Positions 49,461 through 60,559 of a stretch of 64,000 nucleotides of DNA are shown piece after piece. This stretch comes from Vandiemenella viatica (lineage: Eukaryota; Arthropoda; Insecta; Orthoptera; Morabidae), in the NCBI GenBank assembly GCA_031002005.1, contig CM061919.1:171785121-171849120 (forward strand), in the 5' to 3' direction. Each line of letters begins with the position of its first letter. The first letter of the stretch is position 1. The notes beneath the pieces are model-generated. The model did not search any database. It was not told where the DNA came from and saw only the letters and a program-made list of their open reading frames with translations. The position numbers and the translations under genes are program-made.

Positions 49461-52400
49461 CTAGTTTCGAGCCCATCAAAAATGACTGTTTGAACGCCAT
49501 ATTCTGGCAGTTATTTATTATTTTATTTTTTTTTTTCATTTGGTTAATTATATGGAATTGTTATTACATAATGCTAATGGCCTTGATTTCGTAATGTTCT
49601 ACATATTTGATTTGCTGTTCACATTGCAATACAGCAGCAACTTCTACTGAATTAATGACGACTGAAGTATAGAACCAATGAAATTAAAAACAAATTAGTT
49701 TTATTCCTGCTCCAGGCACAATTCAGCGCAATACTTATGAAACTACTTTCACTTGCATTAATTAATTCCTTCAGTAACATGGCGCTTATGAAAGCAGTTT
49801 AATTGGTTTGTAAGACTCATTTCAGAGTGAATTATGCTGTAACAAAATATGTCAGTGGGGATTTTGGTCAACTCGACCACAACCTCCACTTGCTTTCGAA
49901 AATCATAGCTTCTATTACTCTCGTATGAATAACGACGGGCATCACCTGTGGCGGTAGTAGGAATTTATTCAGGAAAAGCTTGTAAAGAAAAATGAATAAC
50001 GATCGGGTATACTGGAGATCTTGGTTCCACCAAAATAACGTTCAGTAATAATATCATTATACTGCTGTAGTCAATTGCAAGACATATTATTTTCCAGCAG
50101 TAATTCCGTTGTAATACAGCCTGTAGACTACCATTGTCTTCAAGCAGAAATTAGGTTGTAATACATCCTGGACCAGCATGATACAGTTAAATGTACTACG
50201 GAAAATATTTCTAGAGGATTCTTGCATTTTACCATGGCAATTCCTGGCGGAATCGTGATCTCTAATAATCCTGATTTATTTACTTTACTTTAAATGACGG
50301 AAAATATAATATCAAAAATGGATAACTGTCATTTATTTGAATGATATATTTCACAATTCGTACATTTCGTTTCAACTATTTCTGAGTTTTTAATAAACTT
50401 CAATCTTCCTTATCTTCTGGCAAAAAAATTCTTAGGTTATTTTTTAACCTAGTACTTATAACTGATACAGGTAATATAATGTAAACCCTTCTCCTTACTT
50501 GAATTTTTTGCATCTCATTGTCGTAGATAAATAAAAAGCAGTATCTAAATTTAAACAAATGTACTAATTGTAACTTTTTGCAATTATCAAGCCATATCTC
50601 TAACATGTGTTTGCAGCAGAATTTTGGAGCATGTCATAAGCTCTAATGTTATGAAGTTTGTAGATGGAAACGCGGATTTCCGAAGAACTGAACGTGTGAA
50701 ACATGACTGGCTCTATTTTCGCATGAGGTAATGAAGGTTATTTATGCAGGATCACAAATTGATGCTATTTTCTTGGATTTTCAGAAAGCTTTTGACTCTG
50801 TACCACACAACCGGCTTTTAGGGATGATTTGAGCGTACGGTATATCTGATCAGTCACATGTCGTTCTTGACGGGGAAGCCTCTTCAAAGCTAGATGTTAC
50901 TTTGGGCGTTCCTCAAGGAAGTTTAATAGGACCACTTCTTTTCTTAATTTTTATGAACAATCTCGGTGACAACGTTAATTGCAGGATGTGATTTTTTGCT
51001 GATGATGCACTTATCTATAGGGAAGTGAGGTGCTCTGATGATTGCTTAGAAATTCAGCGTGATCTGGATGTTATTTCGGAATGGCGCCATAAATGGCAGC
51101 TGACACTTAACTGCAAAAAATGCAAGGCAATGCAAATAAGTAATAAGAAGACCCCATTTGCTCACGAGTACAAAGTTAACAATTCAGTTGTCGACACGAT
51201 AGATTCCCTGAAGTATCTAGGTACAAAGCAACATGAAATGGGACTTGCACATAACTTCTGTCGCAGGCAAAGCTAATTCTAAACTACTTTTTATAGGTCA
51301 TATTTTGAGAAGTTGTAATGCTCATACAAAGAAAATAGCGTACAAAACACTAGTGCGTCCGCATTTGGAATACTGTTGTGGAATTACGGATCCGTATCGC
51401 AAGAGATTGATTGACACATTAGAGAAAGTACAGAGGAGAGCTGCTTGATTTGTGACCGCTAGTTACGGTCCTTACGTACGTGTCACAGAGCTGATACGTG
51501 GGTTCAGCTGGATTGTTTGGCAGACAGATGACGTCGTTTTCATTTGAATTTGTTGGAGAATATGCGAAAATCTTTAATTTACGAGTGCAATGAAATACTT
51601 CTTCCGCCAACCTATTTAGGTCGCAATGACAGGAGGGATAAAATTCGAGAAATAAGATGCCGTACTGATACATTTATGTATTTTTTTCTTTCCTCGTTCT
51701 GTTCGTGATTGGAATGCACTGAAGTAGGATTGGTGCTCAGCACCCTCTGCCACCCACAGTAATTGTGAATTGCAGAGTATAGATGTTTATGTAGATGTAG
51801 ACAAAATATAATTGCCACGCATTAATTTTTTTTTCCCCTTGCTCTCCGTATTTCTAATATCTCTGCTCACTGCTATTTTGCGGCAATAATATTGTTGTTA
51901 AATTGTGAGTGTCACATCGCTTATACAGTAAATAGTCATATCCTTGATGATTTAAATCTAATTAAAAAAGTTATCATAAATCTCATTTAATAGCTAACAC
52001 ATGTATCAAAAACTAAGGGTATCATATATAATGGTAGTAGGAATTTATTATAGAAAAGCTTATAAGGGTAAACGAATAAGTCATTTTTAATGATATCTTT
52101 TGTTATATGAATACGTTACTCTGGTTAGATTACCAGAGTATTTGGTTAGGATTTTACATAAATTAATGTATTTTACTTTAGGTGACAGACTATAATTTCG
52201 AAAACGGATAGTTGTTATTTATTTGACTAATACATTTCGCATTACGTTTCTCCGAGCTTTTAATGAACTTCATTGTTTCTCACCGTCTGCCACAAAAATT
52301 CTTAGGTTATGGTTTAACCTAGTCATAATCAATACAGGTAAAATAGCGTTAATATTGAATCCCCTTCTCCTTACATGAATTTATGCGTCTAGTTGTAAAT

Positions 52401-52539
52401 AAATGAAAAGCAAAATGATGGAACGAATGGAATATGGTGGCTGTTGAATGGCAAGTGAAGGATGGTATGTGACCGTTCTCTATCCAGTAGCTATAGACGA
52501 CATACATAGACTCCAGACCTAGCAGTTTGTATAAGGGGA
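49461..52539 (-). mobile_element. Non-autonomous Helitron-like element, copy 2, containing a LINE
   Basis: On the minus strand it begins TCCCCTTATACAAACTGCTAGG (52539 downward) and ends TTTTTGATGGGCTCGAAACTAG (49461). It sits between A49460 and T52540 of the split LTR without target duplication: exact A|T insertion, TC 5' end and CTAG 3' end. The modules match copy 1 in order (52539-52010 to 8220-8780; 50330-49461 to 9240-10133). The interior also contains the LINE at 50590-51803. No Rep/helicase protein, so it was mobilised in trans. Confidence 0.82.
50590..51803 (+). pseudogene. CR1/Jockey-like LINE, 5'-truncated RT, inside the Helitron-like element
   Basis: Plus-strand RT: QIDAIFLDFQKAFDSVPHNR, VTLGVPQGSLIGPLLFLIFM, NCRM*FFADDALIYREVRCS (FADD intact), DLDVISEWRHKWQLTLNCKK, IDSLKYLG, KIAYKTLVRPHLEYCCGITD, KVQRRAA*FVTASYG, CRTDTFMYFF-type C-terminus (frameshifted) and the 3' tail TTTATGTAGATGTAGAC. 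Several stops. The endonuclease is missing. It belongs to the same family as 37694-38242, which is also inserted in Helitron-family sequence. Confidence 0.85.
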
Positions 52540-52558
52540 TGACATCCCATCACAACAT

Positions 52559-53151
52559 GAAATGTAATACTAAAGAAAGATTTTAAATCATAAAAACAAA
52601 ACAGCCTCAACTCTTACCTTATTATGTTATCAATGCTTGAAAAGTAATGGTTCTTCAAAATTCATCAGTTTTGCTTGAGATGTAGAAATATATTATGCAC
52701 AAACACTTACATCAAAATGATCTTCACAAAAATAAATTCTTGAATCTGCAGATAAATTATGAGCATTGTCCATCCTTTCAACTTTTAACCTCTTTTTCCT
52801 ATTTGTTCATTTTTTGGAACATATATATAGATATATAACTTGTTTGGCATTTTTATTGTTGTGCTTTTACACTGGGGCACTTCATGGTACTTGTAAAATG
52901 AGGAATTCATTTTTAATTAAAGAAAACTGACATCTGTTATAAACTTATACGATTGTTTTGGTTTGTTTCTTGTGGTGTGATGTCATTAAAGACGCCATGA
53001 CAGTCTTGAGTGTTTCCAAACTAAGTATAAATTCGTTCTTAAAACTGTTATATATGTAATGTAAATGTTTAGTTTTATGAAAATTCTTTTTTTTTTTTTT
53101 TAGTAATGCAACTAAGGAAAATGGAAGTGGCTTCTAGATGATATAAATAAG
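52559..53151. other. Vps28 intron 2 sequence, nothing recognised
   Basis: A short (TA)n and a poly-T run (53087-53101). No gene. Confidence 0.4.
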
Positions 53152-53338
53152 AAAAGAAATGGAAATTAACCCACCACATACCAAAGTGGACGGATGTGAT
53201 GAGAGGGAACACTTATGCTGACAAACAACTACACAATATTTCAGCATTTGCCTTGTTCACAAATAGAAAAATGGGCCATTAGGCTTGGAACGTGTGTACA
53301 CAACGAACGTTACCTAATGACTAACTGAGTAGTGGGGG

Positions 53339-54402
53339 ATGATCTGGACCCACAGCGAAAACCACCTTCTTGAATTCCTCCACTCCCTTAACAATAGCAA
53401 CAATTCCATCAATTTCACCTGGACTTACTCCCGCTCACACATCACATTCCTCGATGTTGACATCATGCTCAGGCACGGTGTCCTTCATACCGCAGTCCAC
53501 ATCAAACCCACTAATTTACAGCAGTATCTACAGTTTGATAGCTGCCATCCATTCCATACCAAACGTTCCCTCCCATACAATCTTGCCATACGTGGAAGTC
53601 GCATTTGCTCTGACGCTCATTCTCTCCATCAATACTCACAAAACCTATCCCAAGCCCTTATTTCCTGTTGTTACCCCAGGGATCTTGTACATAAACAGAT
53701 CTCTCGCGCGATCAACCACCCTCCACGTAACCACTCTCACTTGTCTCCTACAAAAACCAACCATAGCCCTGCCTTTGTCACTCAGTTCTCTCCTGGCCTC
53801 GAGTCCATCAACCATATCTTGCGACAGGAGTATGACTTCCTTTGCTCATTTCCAGAAATGCGTACTCTCCTACCCAAAATTCTACCCAATGTCCCTCATG
53901 CATGTTTTAGCATACCACCCAATCTTAAGAACATTTTAGTCCACAAATGTCCTCCATTAGACTCTCCAAAAGCACCATATGGATCTTATCCTTGCAATAG
54001 ACCCCGCTGTAAAACCTTCAGCATGCTTCCACCCACCAATACATATGCCAATCCCACCACAGGGAAACTTTCCCCATTATTGGACATGCCACCTGTTCAA
54101 CCACTCATCTTATATACCGACTAACTTGCCGCTATTGCACCAGTTCTTACATAGGCCTCACCACACAGCAACTCTCTGTTAGAATGAATGGCCACAGGCA
54201 AACAGTCCACACCCATAACCTGTACCTTCCAGTACCAGAACATGTCAATAGCCATGATTCCAACAACCTCAATGTCTGTTTTACTGTGAGAGCAGTCAAA
54301 GTTTTCCCTGACAGCACCACTGCAGCAGAACTCCGGAGATGGGAACTAGCGTACCAGAATATCCTGGATACGAGACACCCACCTGGACTTAACCACCGTT
54401 AA
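53339..54402 (+). pseudogene. Penelope-like RT C-terminus and GIY-YIG endonuclease (frameshifted)
   Basis: It opens right after the RT active site: MIWTHSENHLLEFLHSLNNS, INFTWTYSRSHITFLDVDIM, HIKPTNLQQYLQFDSCHPFH, TKRSLPYNLAIRGSRICSDA (RT thumb region of Penelope-like enzymes), then CNRPRCKTF. The catalytic YVDD is lost to 5' truncation. A shift near 54065 moves into the GIY-YIG frame: IIGHATCSTTHLIYRLTCRY (LIY motif), CTSSYIGLTTQQLSVRMNGH (YIG, then R..H), LPVPEHVNSHDSNN and AAELRRWELAYQNILDTRHP, ending at 54402. The endonuclease normally opens the target for reverse transcription. Dead copy. Confidence 0.87.
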
Positions 54403-54654
54403 AATCCAATTAACTCATCACTACCTTTTTTTTCCGTGTTTATGCCGTACCCTTACTACATATGCTCATTTTACCATCGCCTGCAATATACACAGACGGA
54501 AAAAAAAATCCCAACACCAAGAAAAAATTATTGTAGAGTAATGAAATTTGGACAATGCATTTGTCAAGTTAACATGTTTAATTGATTAAATTTTCAAGAT
54601 CACAGGTTAATTTAAGCTCAAGAAAATGCATTTCAAATGTGAAATACTGTTAAA

Positions 54655-55512
54655 TTAATAGCCGGTGTAACCTCCAGAATTTTGAATGCAAGCCTGCAAA
54701 CGTGAATGCATTGTGTCATACAGGTTTCGAATGTCACTTTGTGGTATGGAGTTCCATGCTTGTTGTACTTGTGCTGTCAATACTGGGACGGTCAGTGCTG
54801 GCTGTGGATGATGCTGGAGTTGTCGTCCAATGATATCCCATACGTGTTCAATTGGAGACAGATCTGGTGATCTCGCAGGCCAAGGTAACATGTCGACACT
54901 CTGTAGAGCACGTTGCGAGACAACAGCGGTATGAGGGCGAGCGTTATCCTGTTGAAAAACTCCCCCTTGAATGCTGTTCATGAATGGCAGCACTACAGGT
55001 TGAATTACCAGACTGACGTACAAATTTGCAGTCAGTGTGTTTGGTATAACCACAAGAGTGCTCCTGCTGTCATAGGAAATTGCTCCCCAGACCATGACTC
55101 CAGCCCTGTAGCGTGCATTCCACTGACTACAAGCCATCGCCGTTTGCGACTCCAGTGGTGTCAAGCCAGAGCTCATTGGAGGACGGAGTGGAGATCTGTT
55201 GTGTTTTCTGATGAAAGCAGGTTCTGCCTTGGTGCCAGTGATGGCCGAGTGTTGGTCAGAAGGAGGCCAGGGGAACGCCTGCAACCAAACTGTCTGCGGC
55301 CTAGACACACTGGACCTACACCTGGAGTCATGGTCTGGGGAGCAATTTCCTATGACAGCAGGAGCACTCTTGTGGTTATACCAAACACACTGACTGCAAA
55401 TTTGTACGTCAGTCTGGTAATTCAACCTGTAGTGCTGCCATTCATGAACAGCATTCAAGGGGGAGTTTTTCAACAGGATAACGCTCGCCCTCATACCGCT
55501 GTTGTCTCGCAA
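54655..55512 (-). CDS. Mirror 285-codon ORF on the opposite strand (transposase C-terminal third)
   Basis: Because of the palindrome the minus strand carries an equal-length ORF. Residues 1-63 are identical to the plus-strand ORF, followed by ~75 residues of antisense spacer without family meaning. It then has the same C-terminal transposase segment from GVMVWGAISYD to the stop. It lacks the first catalytic region (FSDESRF), so it cannot be a complete nuclease. Confidence 0.6.
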   Translation of the reverse strand: MRDNSGMRASVILLKNSPLNAVHEWQHYRLNYQTDVQICSQCVWYNHKSAPAVIGNCSPDHDSRCRSSVSRPQTVWLQAFPWPPSDQHSAITGTKAEPAFIRKHNRSPLRPPMSSGLTPLESQTAMACSQWNARYRAGVMVWGAISYDSRSTLVVIPNTLTANLYVSLVIQPVVLPFMNSIQGGVFQQDNARPHTAVVSQRALQSVDMLPWPARSPDLSPIEHVWDIIGRQLQHHPQPALTVPVLTAQVQQAWNSIPQSDIRNLYDTMHSRLQACIQNSGGYTGY

Positions 55513-55770
55513 CGTGCTCTACAGAGTGTCGACATGTTACCTTGGCCTGCGAGATCACCAGATCTGTCTCCAATTGAACACGTATGGGATATCATTGGAC
55601 GACAACTCCAGCATCATCCACAGCCAGCACTGACCGTCCCAGTATTGACAGCACAAGTACAACAAGCATGGAACTCCATACCACAAAGTGACATTCGAAA
55701 CCTGTATGACACAATGCATTCACGTTTGCAGGCTTGCATTCAAAATTCTGGAGGTTACACCGGCTATTAA
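54913..55770 (+). CDS. Chimeric 285-codon ORF: Tc1-like transposase C-terminal two thirds
   Basis: Residues 1-63 come from the antisense of the left arm (MRDNSGMRASVILLKNSPLN...) and have no family meaning. From about residue 64 the frame is genuine transposase: CIPLTTSHRRLRLQWCQARA, EWRSVVFSDESRFCLGASDG (first catalytic D), PGVMVWGAISYDSRSTLVVI, GGVFQQDNARPHTAVVSQRA (second D) and PWPARSPDLSPIEHVWDII (E), to the stop at 55770. The catalytic triad is complete with 32 residues between the second D and E by my count. The HTH domains are missing, so sequence-specific binding is not expected. Whether it is transcribed is unknown. Confidence 0.8.
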   Translation: MRDNSGMRASVILLKNSPLNAVHEWQHYRLNYQTDVQICSQCVWYNHKSAPAVIGNCSPDHDSSPVACIPLTTSHRRLRLQWCQARAHWRTEWRSVVFSDESRFCLGASDGRVLVRRRPGERLQPNCLRPRHTGPTPGVMVWGAISYDSRSTLVVIPNTLTANLYVSLVIQPVVLPFMNSIQGGVFQQDNARPHTAVVSQRALQSVDMLPWPARSPDLSPIEHVWDIIGRQLQHHPQPALTVPVLTAQVQQAWNSIPQSDIRNLYDTMHSRLQACIQNSGGYTGY

Positions 55771-56185
55771 TTTAACAGTATTTCACATTTGAAATGCATT
55801 TTCTTGAGCTTAAATTAACCTGTGATCTTGAAAATTTAATCAATTAAACATGTTAACTTGACAAATGCATTGTCCAAATTTCATTACTCTACAATAATTT
55901 TTTCTTGGTGTTGGGATTTTTTTTTCCGTCTGTGTATTATCTTAGACATTGCATACCGATATCGATAGTCTACTCCTTAGCCGTTCCCCCACTCTCCCCC
56001 ACTACTCAGTCATTAGGAAACGTTCGTTGTGTACAAACGTTCCGAGCCTAATGGCCCGTTTTTCTACTTGTGAACAAGGCAAATGCCGAAATATTGTGTA
56101 GTTGTTTGTCAGCATAAGTGTTCCCTCTCATCGCATCCGTCCACTTTGGTATGTGGTGGTTTAATTTCCCTTTCTTTTTTTTCTT

Positions 56186-56991
56186 TTTTTTTTTTTTTTT
56201 AGTAAAATAGATAAGAAGGTAAAGTATTAACCAATTTTTCAAATTTAGTGGTCTAGCCAATTGCAATGTTCAATGGAAAGCGGCAACCATTGCAGCATTA
56301 CATTTTGTAATACTCGAGAACAGGATACCAATGTAACTAAAAAAAAATTCTGCATTTGCACAGAGCAATACTTTTCTGGATTAAAAGAAATTGCTTATTC
56401 TTTTAGGGTGATAGAGGAACCAAACATTTTTAGCACTTTACTCTAGATTATCAGCACTCAGATGTAATTATGGGCAATGTTATACTAGTTTCATGTACTT
56501 TAGCAAATTCTTAAACTGCAGTAAACAAAGGTATTACATATATGCCCTACATATACCTACCTTTTAATCGAACAGCAAATGGCATATGGTGTTTCCTTTT
56601 GAATTCACTTAATGCCAGCTCTTGACATGTAGATCACATCATATTTCCTGTTCACATTCACAACACTTTGCTGTGCCTATTTTCAGGAACGATACATACC
56701 ACAAGTAAGTCAGAATGGCAGTTGGTGAGTTCTTTGTTCATAGCAGTAAAAATAGTCTAATCATATTTAAAAGGAGCGATAAAGTATTATAGCATATAAT
56801 ACTTATGTGCAAACATAATGGTATCCACGTAGGAATAAATTCTTTGATGCAGAACACAAGTTGCACAACAAAAGAATATGGCCTTTGATAGACAGTGTAT
56901 TTTAAATCAGACTTCGCATTAATGGAAAGAAGAGCTTACTTTCAACTGCCAGTGGAAAATATAACTGCTTAGAGTTCTATCGCCGACACTA
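56186..56991. other. Vps28 intron 2 sequence, nothing recognised
   Basis: No element or exon. A small acceptor/donor-like pair around 56686-56710 encloses only about 18 nt and is not convincing. Confidence 0.4.
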
Positions 56992-57357
56992 TAGTGCACG
57001 TCACGAATGAAGGCGGGTGGTGCAGAGGGAGACAGAAATAGGGACACAGGGTATACGACATTGCCGCATTTCCAGCAGGAGACGTACGACTTAGAGTGAG
57101 AAAGAGAGTATAGTAATTACACTACTTCTACTAATATTACTGCTGTGTAATGATATTAAAAATAATAATATTCATTTTAGCAGTGCTTTCTGTGTTGTTA
57201 AGAGAGACAGGAATATCAGCTGCAGCAAATGATCAACACTCATGTAACCACTAAAAGTGCTGGATTGTTACTGAATCTGATTGGCTACTGGCAGGGCGAT
57301 GACGTACCTGCACAGAGCCTCACTAAACTGGGCCACCTTCGTTCATGACACGCACTA
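56992..57357. mobile_element. Tc1/mariner-type MITE (366 bp, TA duplication)
   Basis: The left end TAGTGCACGTCACGAATGAAGG and the right end CCTTCGTTCATGACACGCACTA are inverted repeats with a few mismatches, extending to about 33 bp, flanked by TA on both sides (56990-56991, 57358-57359). No protein. Confidence 0.6.
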
Positions 57358-57359
57358 TA

Positions 57360-58799
57360 GCACTCCAAGAATCAGTTAAGGGGACTAGTGCTACACTGAA
57401 ACTTACTGATCCATCTTGCCCATTGATATGAGCACCCCCTGGCTAAGAGTCATCTGGCTGACACATTCTTATTTGGACAGATTGTTTTATGGAATGTTAT
57501 AAAAGATTGAGAATATAAAAGTATGGATGTGAAATGTAATCTTCAAGTTTTTGCTTCTGGATGAAGTTTTAGAAAGTCGTGTTGGGTGTGCTCTGCTGTC
57601 ATCCTCAAATCTTGTAGGTATTCAACAGAAACCAGAACTTGCTGCTAACAGTGACATGCTTATTTAGTAACAGTTATGTCACTTTCCCTCCCGCCCATCT
57701 CGCTTCATTGCACACATTGAGAATGGCAACAATGGACTTTTAGAATGTTAATGGTTGGCCAAATGCTTTTTCTTCTAGGAATCAGTTGTCAAGGAAGCCA
57801 TTGGAACATGATTCAACAGTGGCATTATTAATAGAGGTCTGGAACTGTGATTCAGTGATTCCTGAAAATTGACACGGTCAATTCTTAAATAGCACTACAG
57901 GCAGTTTAAGGGATAGTGAGGCACTGCCAGAAAATGAAGCCCAGCAGCTGATTCTTAGTTTGAACTGAGTTTGAAGCCACCCAGCAGAAAGCTTTTATAC
58001 AGGCACTCATTCCTGAGGCTTGATGTGATAGAGATCTGCAGTCAACACAGCCAGTGTAGCGAGATGGAGGAGTGGGAGATTAATGTGATGTAACTGATAT
58101 TATGTAATTGTTTCAGCATCTGGAATCAGCTGTAAGGTTCTGATTTGTGCAGTGTGCATACATAACATAAGGAAGATGACAGTCTGCCATAGAAAGCTTT
58201 TCTTTCTACATCATCCAGTGGCATACCCTTAAAAATTACAATTCAATGACACGTCGGGAAAACCTCCTTTCATAAAGCATGGGTATGTTATATTTGTTGG
58301 ATTATGTTATAGTTCAAACTAAAACTTCTCATTTCATCCTGTTCTCAGTAGCAGAAATTCTTTATAAAGTAAATTCAGCGATAAAGCCTTTAGTTTGAGT
58401 GATCGTATGTGTGGTATACTTTGAAACCTAAATTTTATCATTCTCAGTGCAAGAAGTTTTATAACCCCTACCCCATTTTCTCTGTCTTGGCATATTTTGT
58501 GTTTAACATATTATGTCTATTAGTTAAAAATTTGTATTGATGCAGAAATTTATTTTATAGTTGCTGGCAACTAGGAAAGTTGAATTTATTACTTTGCTCA
58601 TGCACAGTATAAAATTTTGAGGGTATGGATCATTTTTAGATATGTTGTTACAAACTACTCTTGTTTCAGCATAAATAAAAAGTTTGTTTATCTGTTTTCT
58701 ATGATTGCTATTAACACTAATGTTTTTCTTTGGAATGTTTAATCGTATCAGCTTTTCCACCTACATTTAAGTTCTTATTCTTTTTGTATCGTACATATT
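57360..58799. other. Vps28 intron 2 sequence, nothing recognised
   Basis: I see no coding similarity or repeat in this stretch. Confidence 0.4.
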
Positions 58800-60175
58800 A
58801 TTTCTATATGGTGTTTTTTTGTCACAAGCCATTATCTCCCTTCATACCTAACCGAAATTGATAAATGAGGTATCATTTTAAAGATTAAGGTATCCGCTTT
58901 GATCATATCAGATTTTAGGAAAAAAAAAAATTTGACCCTTAAAGGGCAAAAATGTAAATATTTCTAAAATGGTATTTTTTGTGTTGAACCATTTATCTCC
59001 CTGGATACCTAACTGAAATCATTAAATGAAGTATCATTTTAAAGATTATGAACTCCGCTTTTGTAACATCATATAATAAGACAGATTTCTTTTTTGGAAT
59101 TCGACCCATAAAGGACAAAAGTGTTAATATTTCTGCAACACGTTTTCTCTCCCTTGATATCTAACCAATATAGATAAATGAGCTATCATTTTAATGATTA
59201 AGGTCACCACTGTCATCACATCATATTTTAATTATGGAATTTTACCAAACATGGTGGGTGAGCGGTTAACGCTCTGGCTTCGCATTCAGGAGGATGCTGG
59301 TTCGAATCCCTGTCCAGGCATCCAGATTCGGGTTTTCAATGGTTTTCCCAAATCACTTCAGGTGAATGCTGGGATGCTTCCTTCAAAAGAGCCATGGCAG
59401 AATTCCTTCCTATTCCTTGTACCCAGGCCCATCTTGCCTCTAATGACCTCAACGTCAACGAGGCGTAAAGCCACAAGTTAAAAAAAAAAAATTGGAATTT
59501 TTCGGAATTCGACGTGTAAAGGGAAAAATTATCATTATTTACATAAAGTATTTTTTTGTCACATGTTATTTATCTCTTTTAATATCTAACTGAAATTGAG
59601 AAATGAGGTATTATTTTAGAGAGGATGGTCTTTGCTATGGTCAAGTCATATTATAAGAAAGAAATTTTTCAAAATTCTGCCATTGATGGGAAAAAGTATC
59701 AGTGTTTCTACAATACATTTTTGTGTTATAGGCCATTTATCTTCTTTGTTATGTGACTGTTATAAATAAATGCAGTATCATTTTAAAGATTAAGGTCTCC
59801 GTCGTGGTCACATCCCTTAAAGAGCAAAATTATCATTATTTTCATAACTTATTTTTTATCAAGAGTCATTTATCTCCCTTGATTTCTAATCGAAATAGGT
59901 ATATGAATAGATATATTAAAGATGAAGTTCTCTGCTTTGGTCACATCATACCTTAAGACAGGAATTTTTTGGAATTCAACCCGTTAGGGGCAAAGGTACC
60001 ATTATTACCATAACATGTTTTTTGTTTTTGTTATGAGCCATTTATCTCCATTGACACCTTACCTTAAGCGATAAATGAGGTATCATTTAAAAGATTAAGG
60101 TCTCCACTCATGCAACCTTATAAATTAAGCATGAAATTTTTCAGAATTTGATCGTTAAAGGGCAAAAGTAATAAC
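58800..60175. repeat. Tandem array of ~175-bp units, interrupted by a SINE
   Basis: About seven diverged units share the words GCCATTTATCTCCCTTGATA, TAAATGAGGTATCATTTTAA, AGATTAAGGTCTCCGCT, GGTCACATCATA, GGAATTCGACCC and TAAAGGGCAAAA. The SINE at 59244-59490 splits one unit at TGGAATTTT. No gene. Confidence 0.85.
59244..59490 (+). mobile_element. tRNA-derived SINE in the tandem array
   Basis: GGTGGGTGAGCGGTTAACGC (A box), GCTGGTTCGAATCCCTGTCC (B box), family body, GAGGCGTAAAGCCACAAG and an A-rich tail. The best preserved head of the family in this window. TGGAATTTT occurs before and after (59235-59243, 59492-59500) as a probable 9-bp duplication. Confidence 0.9.
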
Positions 60176-60484
60176 TGTGAATGTCACATATATGAGACAG
60201 TTCAGAGCCAAGCTGCTATATAGCAGTAGCACATATCACAGAGATATTAATAAACTGCTTCACTGGCATCAATTTTTGTTTCATATCTGTTACACTAAAC
60301 CAATAAATGATTGAAACAAATGAGGCGGTTCTTCTTTCATCCTAGTACAGATCCCAACCTTACTATTCATTGTATTCGTGTAATATTCGCATGGGCCATC
60401 TAGTTCGTATTATTTCTTATGCTGCAGTGTCAGTAATACAAGTTGTCATGTTGTATTGCACTGTCTTATGGTTTACTAAGAGTA

Positions 60485-60555
60485 CTCTGGTAGCTCAGTG
60501 GTTAAGGCAAGTAAGCTACCTTAGAATTTGTTAAATTCGAATCTTTTGCTATGAG
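60485..60555 (+). repeat. tRNA-like sequence, probably a SINE relic
   Basis: TGGTAGCTCAGTGGTTAAGGC (A box) and TTAAATTCGAATCTTTTG (B box) are at tRNA spacing. The stems are poor and no CCA-type end is present; not a functional tRNA. Confidence 0.5.
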
Positions 60556-60559
60556 ACAT

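Larger units (their letters stand above)
48799..52554 (+). mobile_element. Solo LTR, copy 2, split by a Helitron-like element (target duplication ACAT)
   Basis: 48799-49460 aligns with 12690-13346, and 52540-52554 (TGACATCCCATCACA) aligns with the last 15 bases of copy 1 (TGACGTACCGTCACA). ACAT lies immediately outside both outer ends (48795-48798, 52555-52558). So this is a 677-bp solo LTR with 3079 bp inserted 15 bases from its 3' end. No coding region. Strand follows copy 1 arbitrarily. Confidence 0.88.
54491..55934. mobile_element. Tc1-derived foldback: 613-bp identical inverted arms, 218-bp spacer
   Basis: The ends CACAGACGGAAAAAAAAATC and the exact inverse are flanked by TA (54489-54490, 55935-55936). 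The left arm 54491-55103 appears base-for-base the reverse complement of the right arm 55322-55934. Each arm is the 3' half of a Tc1-like transposase gene plus its terminal region. The spacer supplies the middle of the gene, and the 5' half, including the DNA-binding domain, is absent. It interrupts the Penelope-like element's 3' UTR. The identical arms mean the palindrome is recent or kept identical by gene conversion. Confidence 0.93.
53152..56185 (+). mobile_element. Penelope-like element, 5'-truncated, with inverted terminal repeat and a nested Tc1 palindrome
   Basis: The left repeat (53152-53338) is the reverse complement of the right one (about 55975-56185). Shared blocks are CCACCACATACCAAAGTGGACGG, ACAACTACACAATATTTC and CGTTCCGAGCCTAATGGCCC-type. 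Between them lies the end of a Penelope-type RT plus GIY-YIG endonuclease gene (53339-54402) and its 3' UTR. The UTR is interrupted at 54490 by the Tc1-derived foldback. Inverted terminal repeats around a 5'-truncated coding part are typical for Penelope insertions. Confidence 0.82.

Noticed and set aside
56686..56710. Acceptor/donor-like pair as a Vps28 micro-exon
   Set aside because: It would add only about six residues that do not match Vps28 after AREREK.
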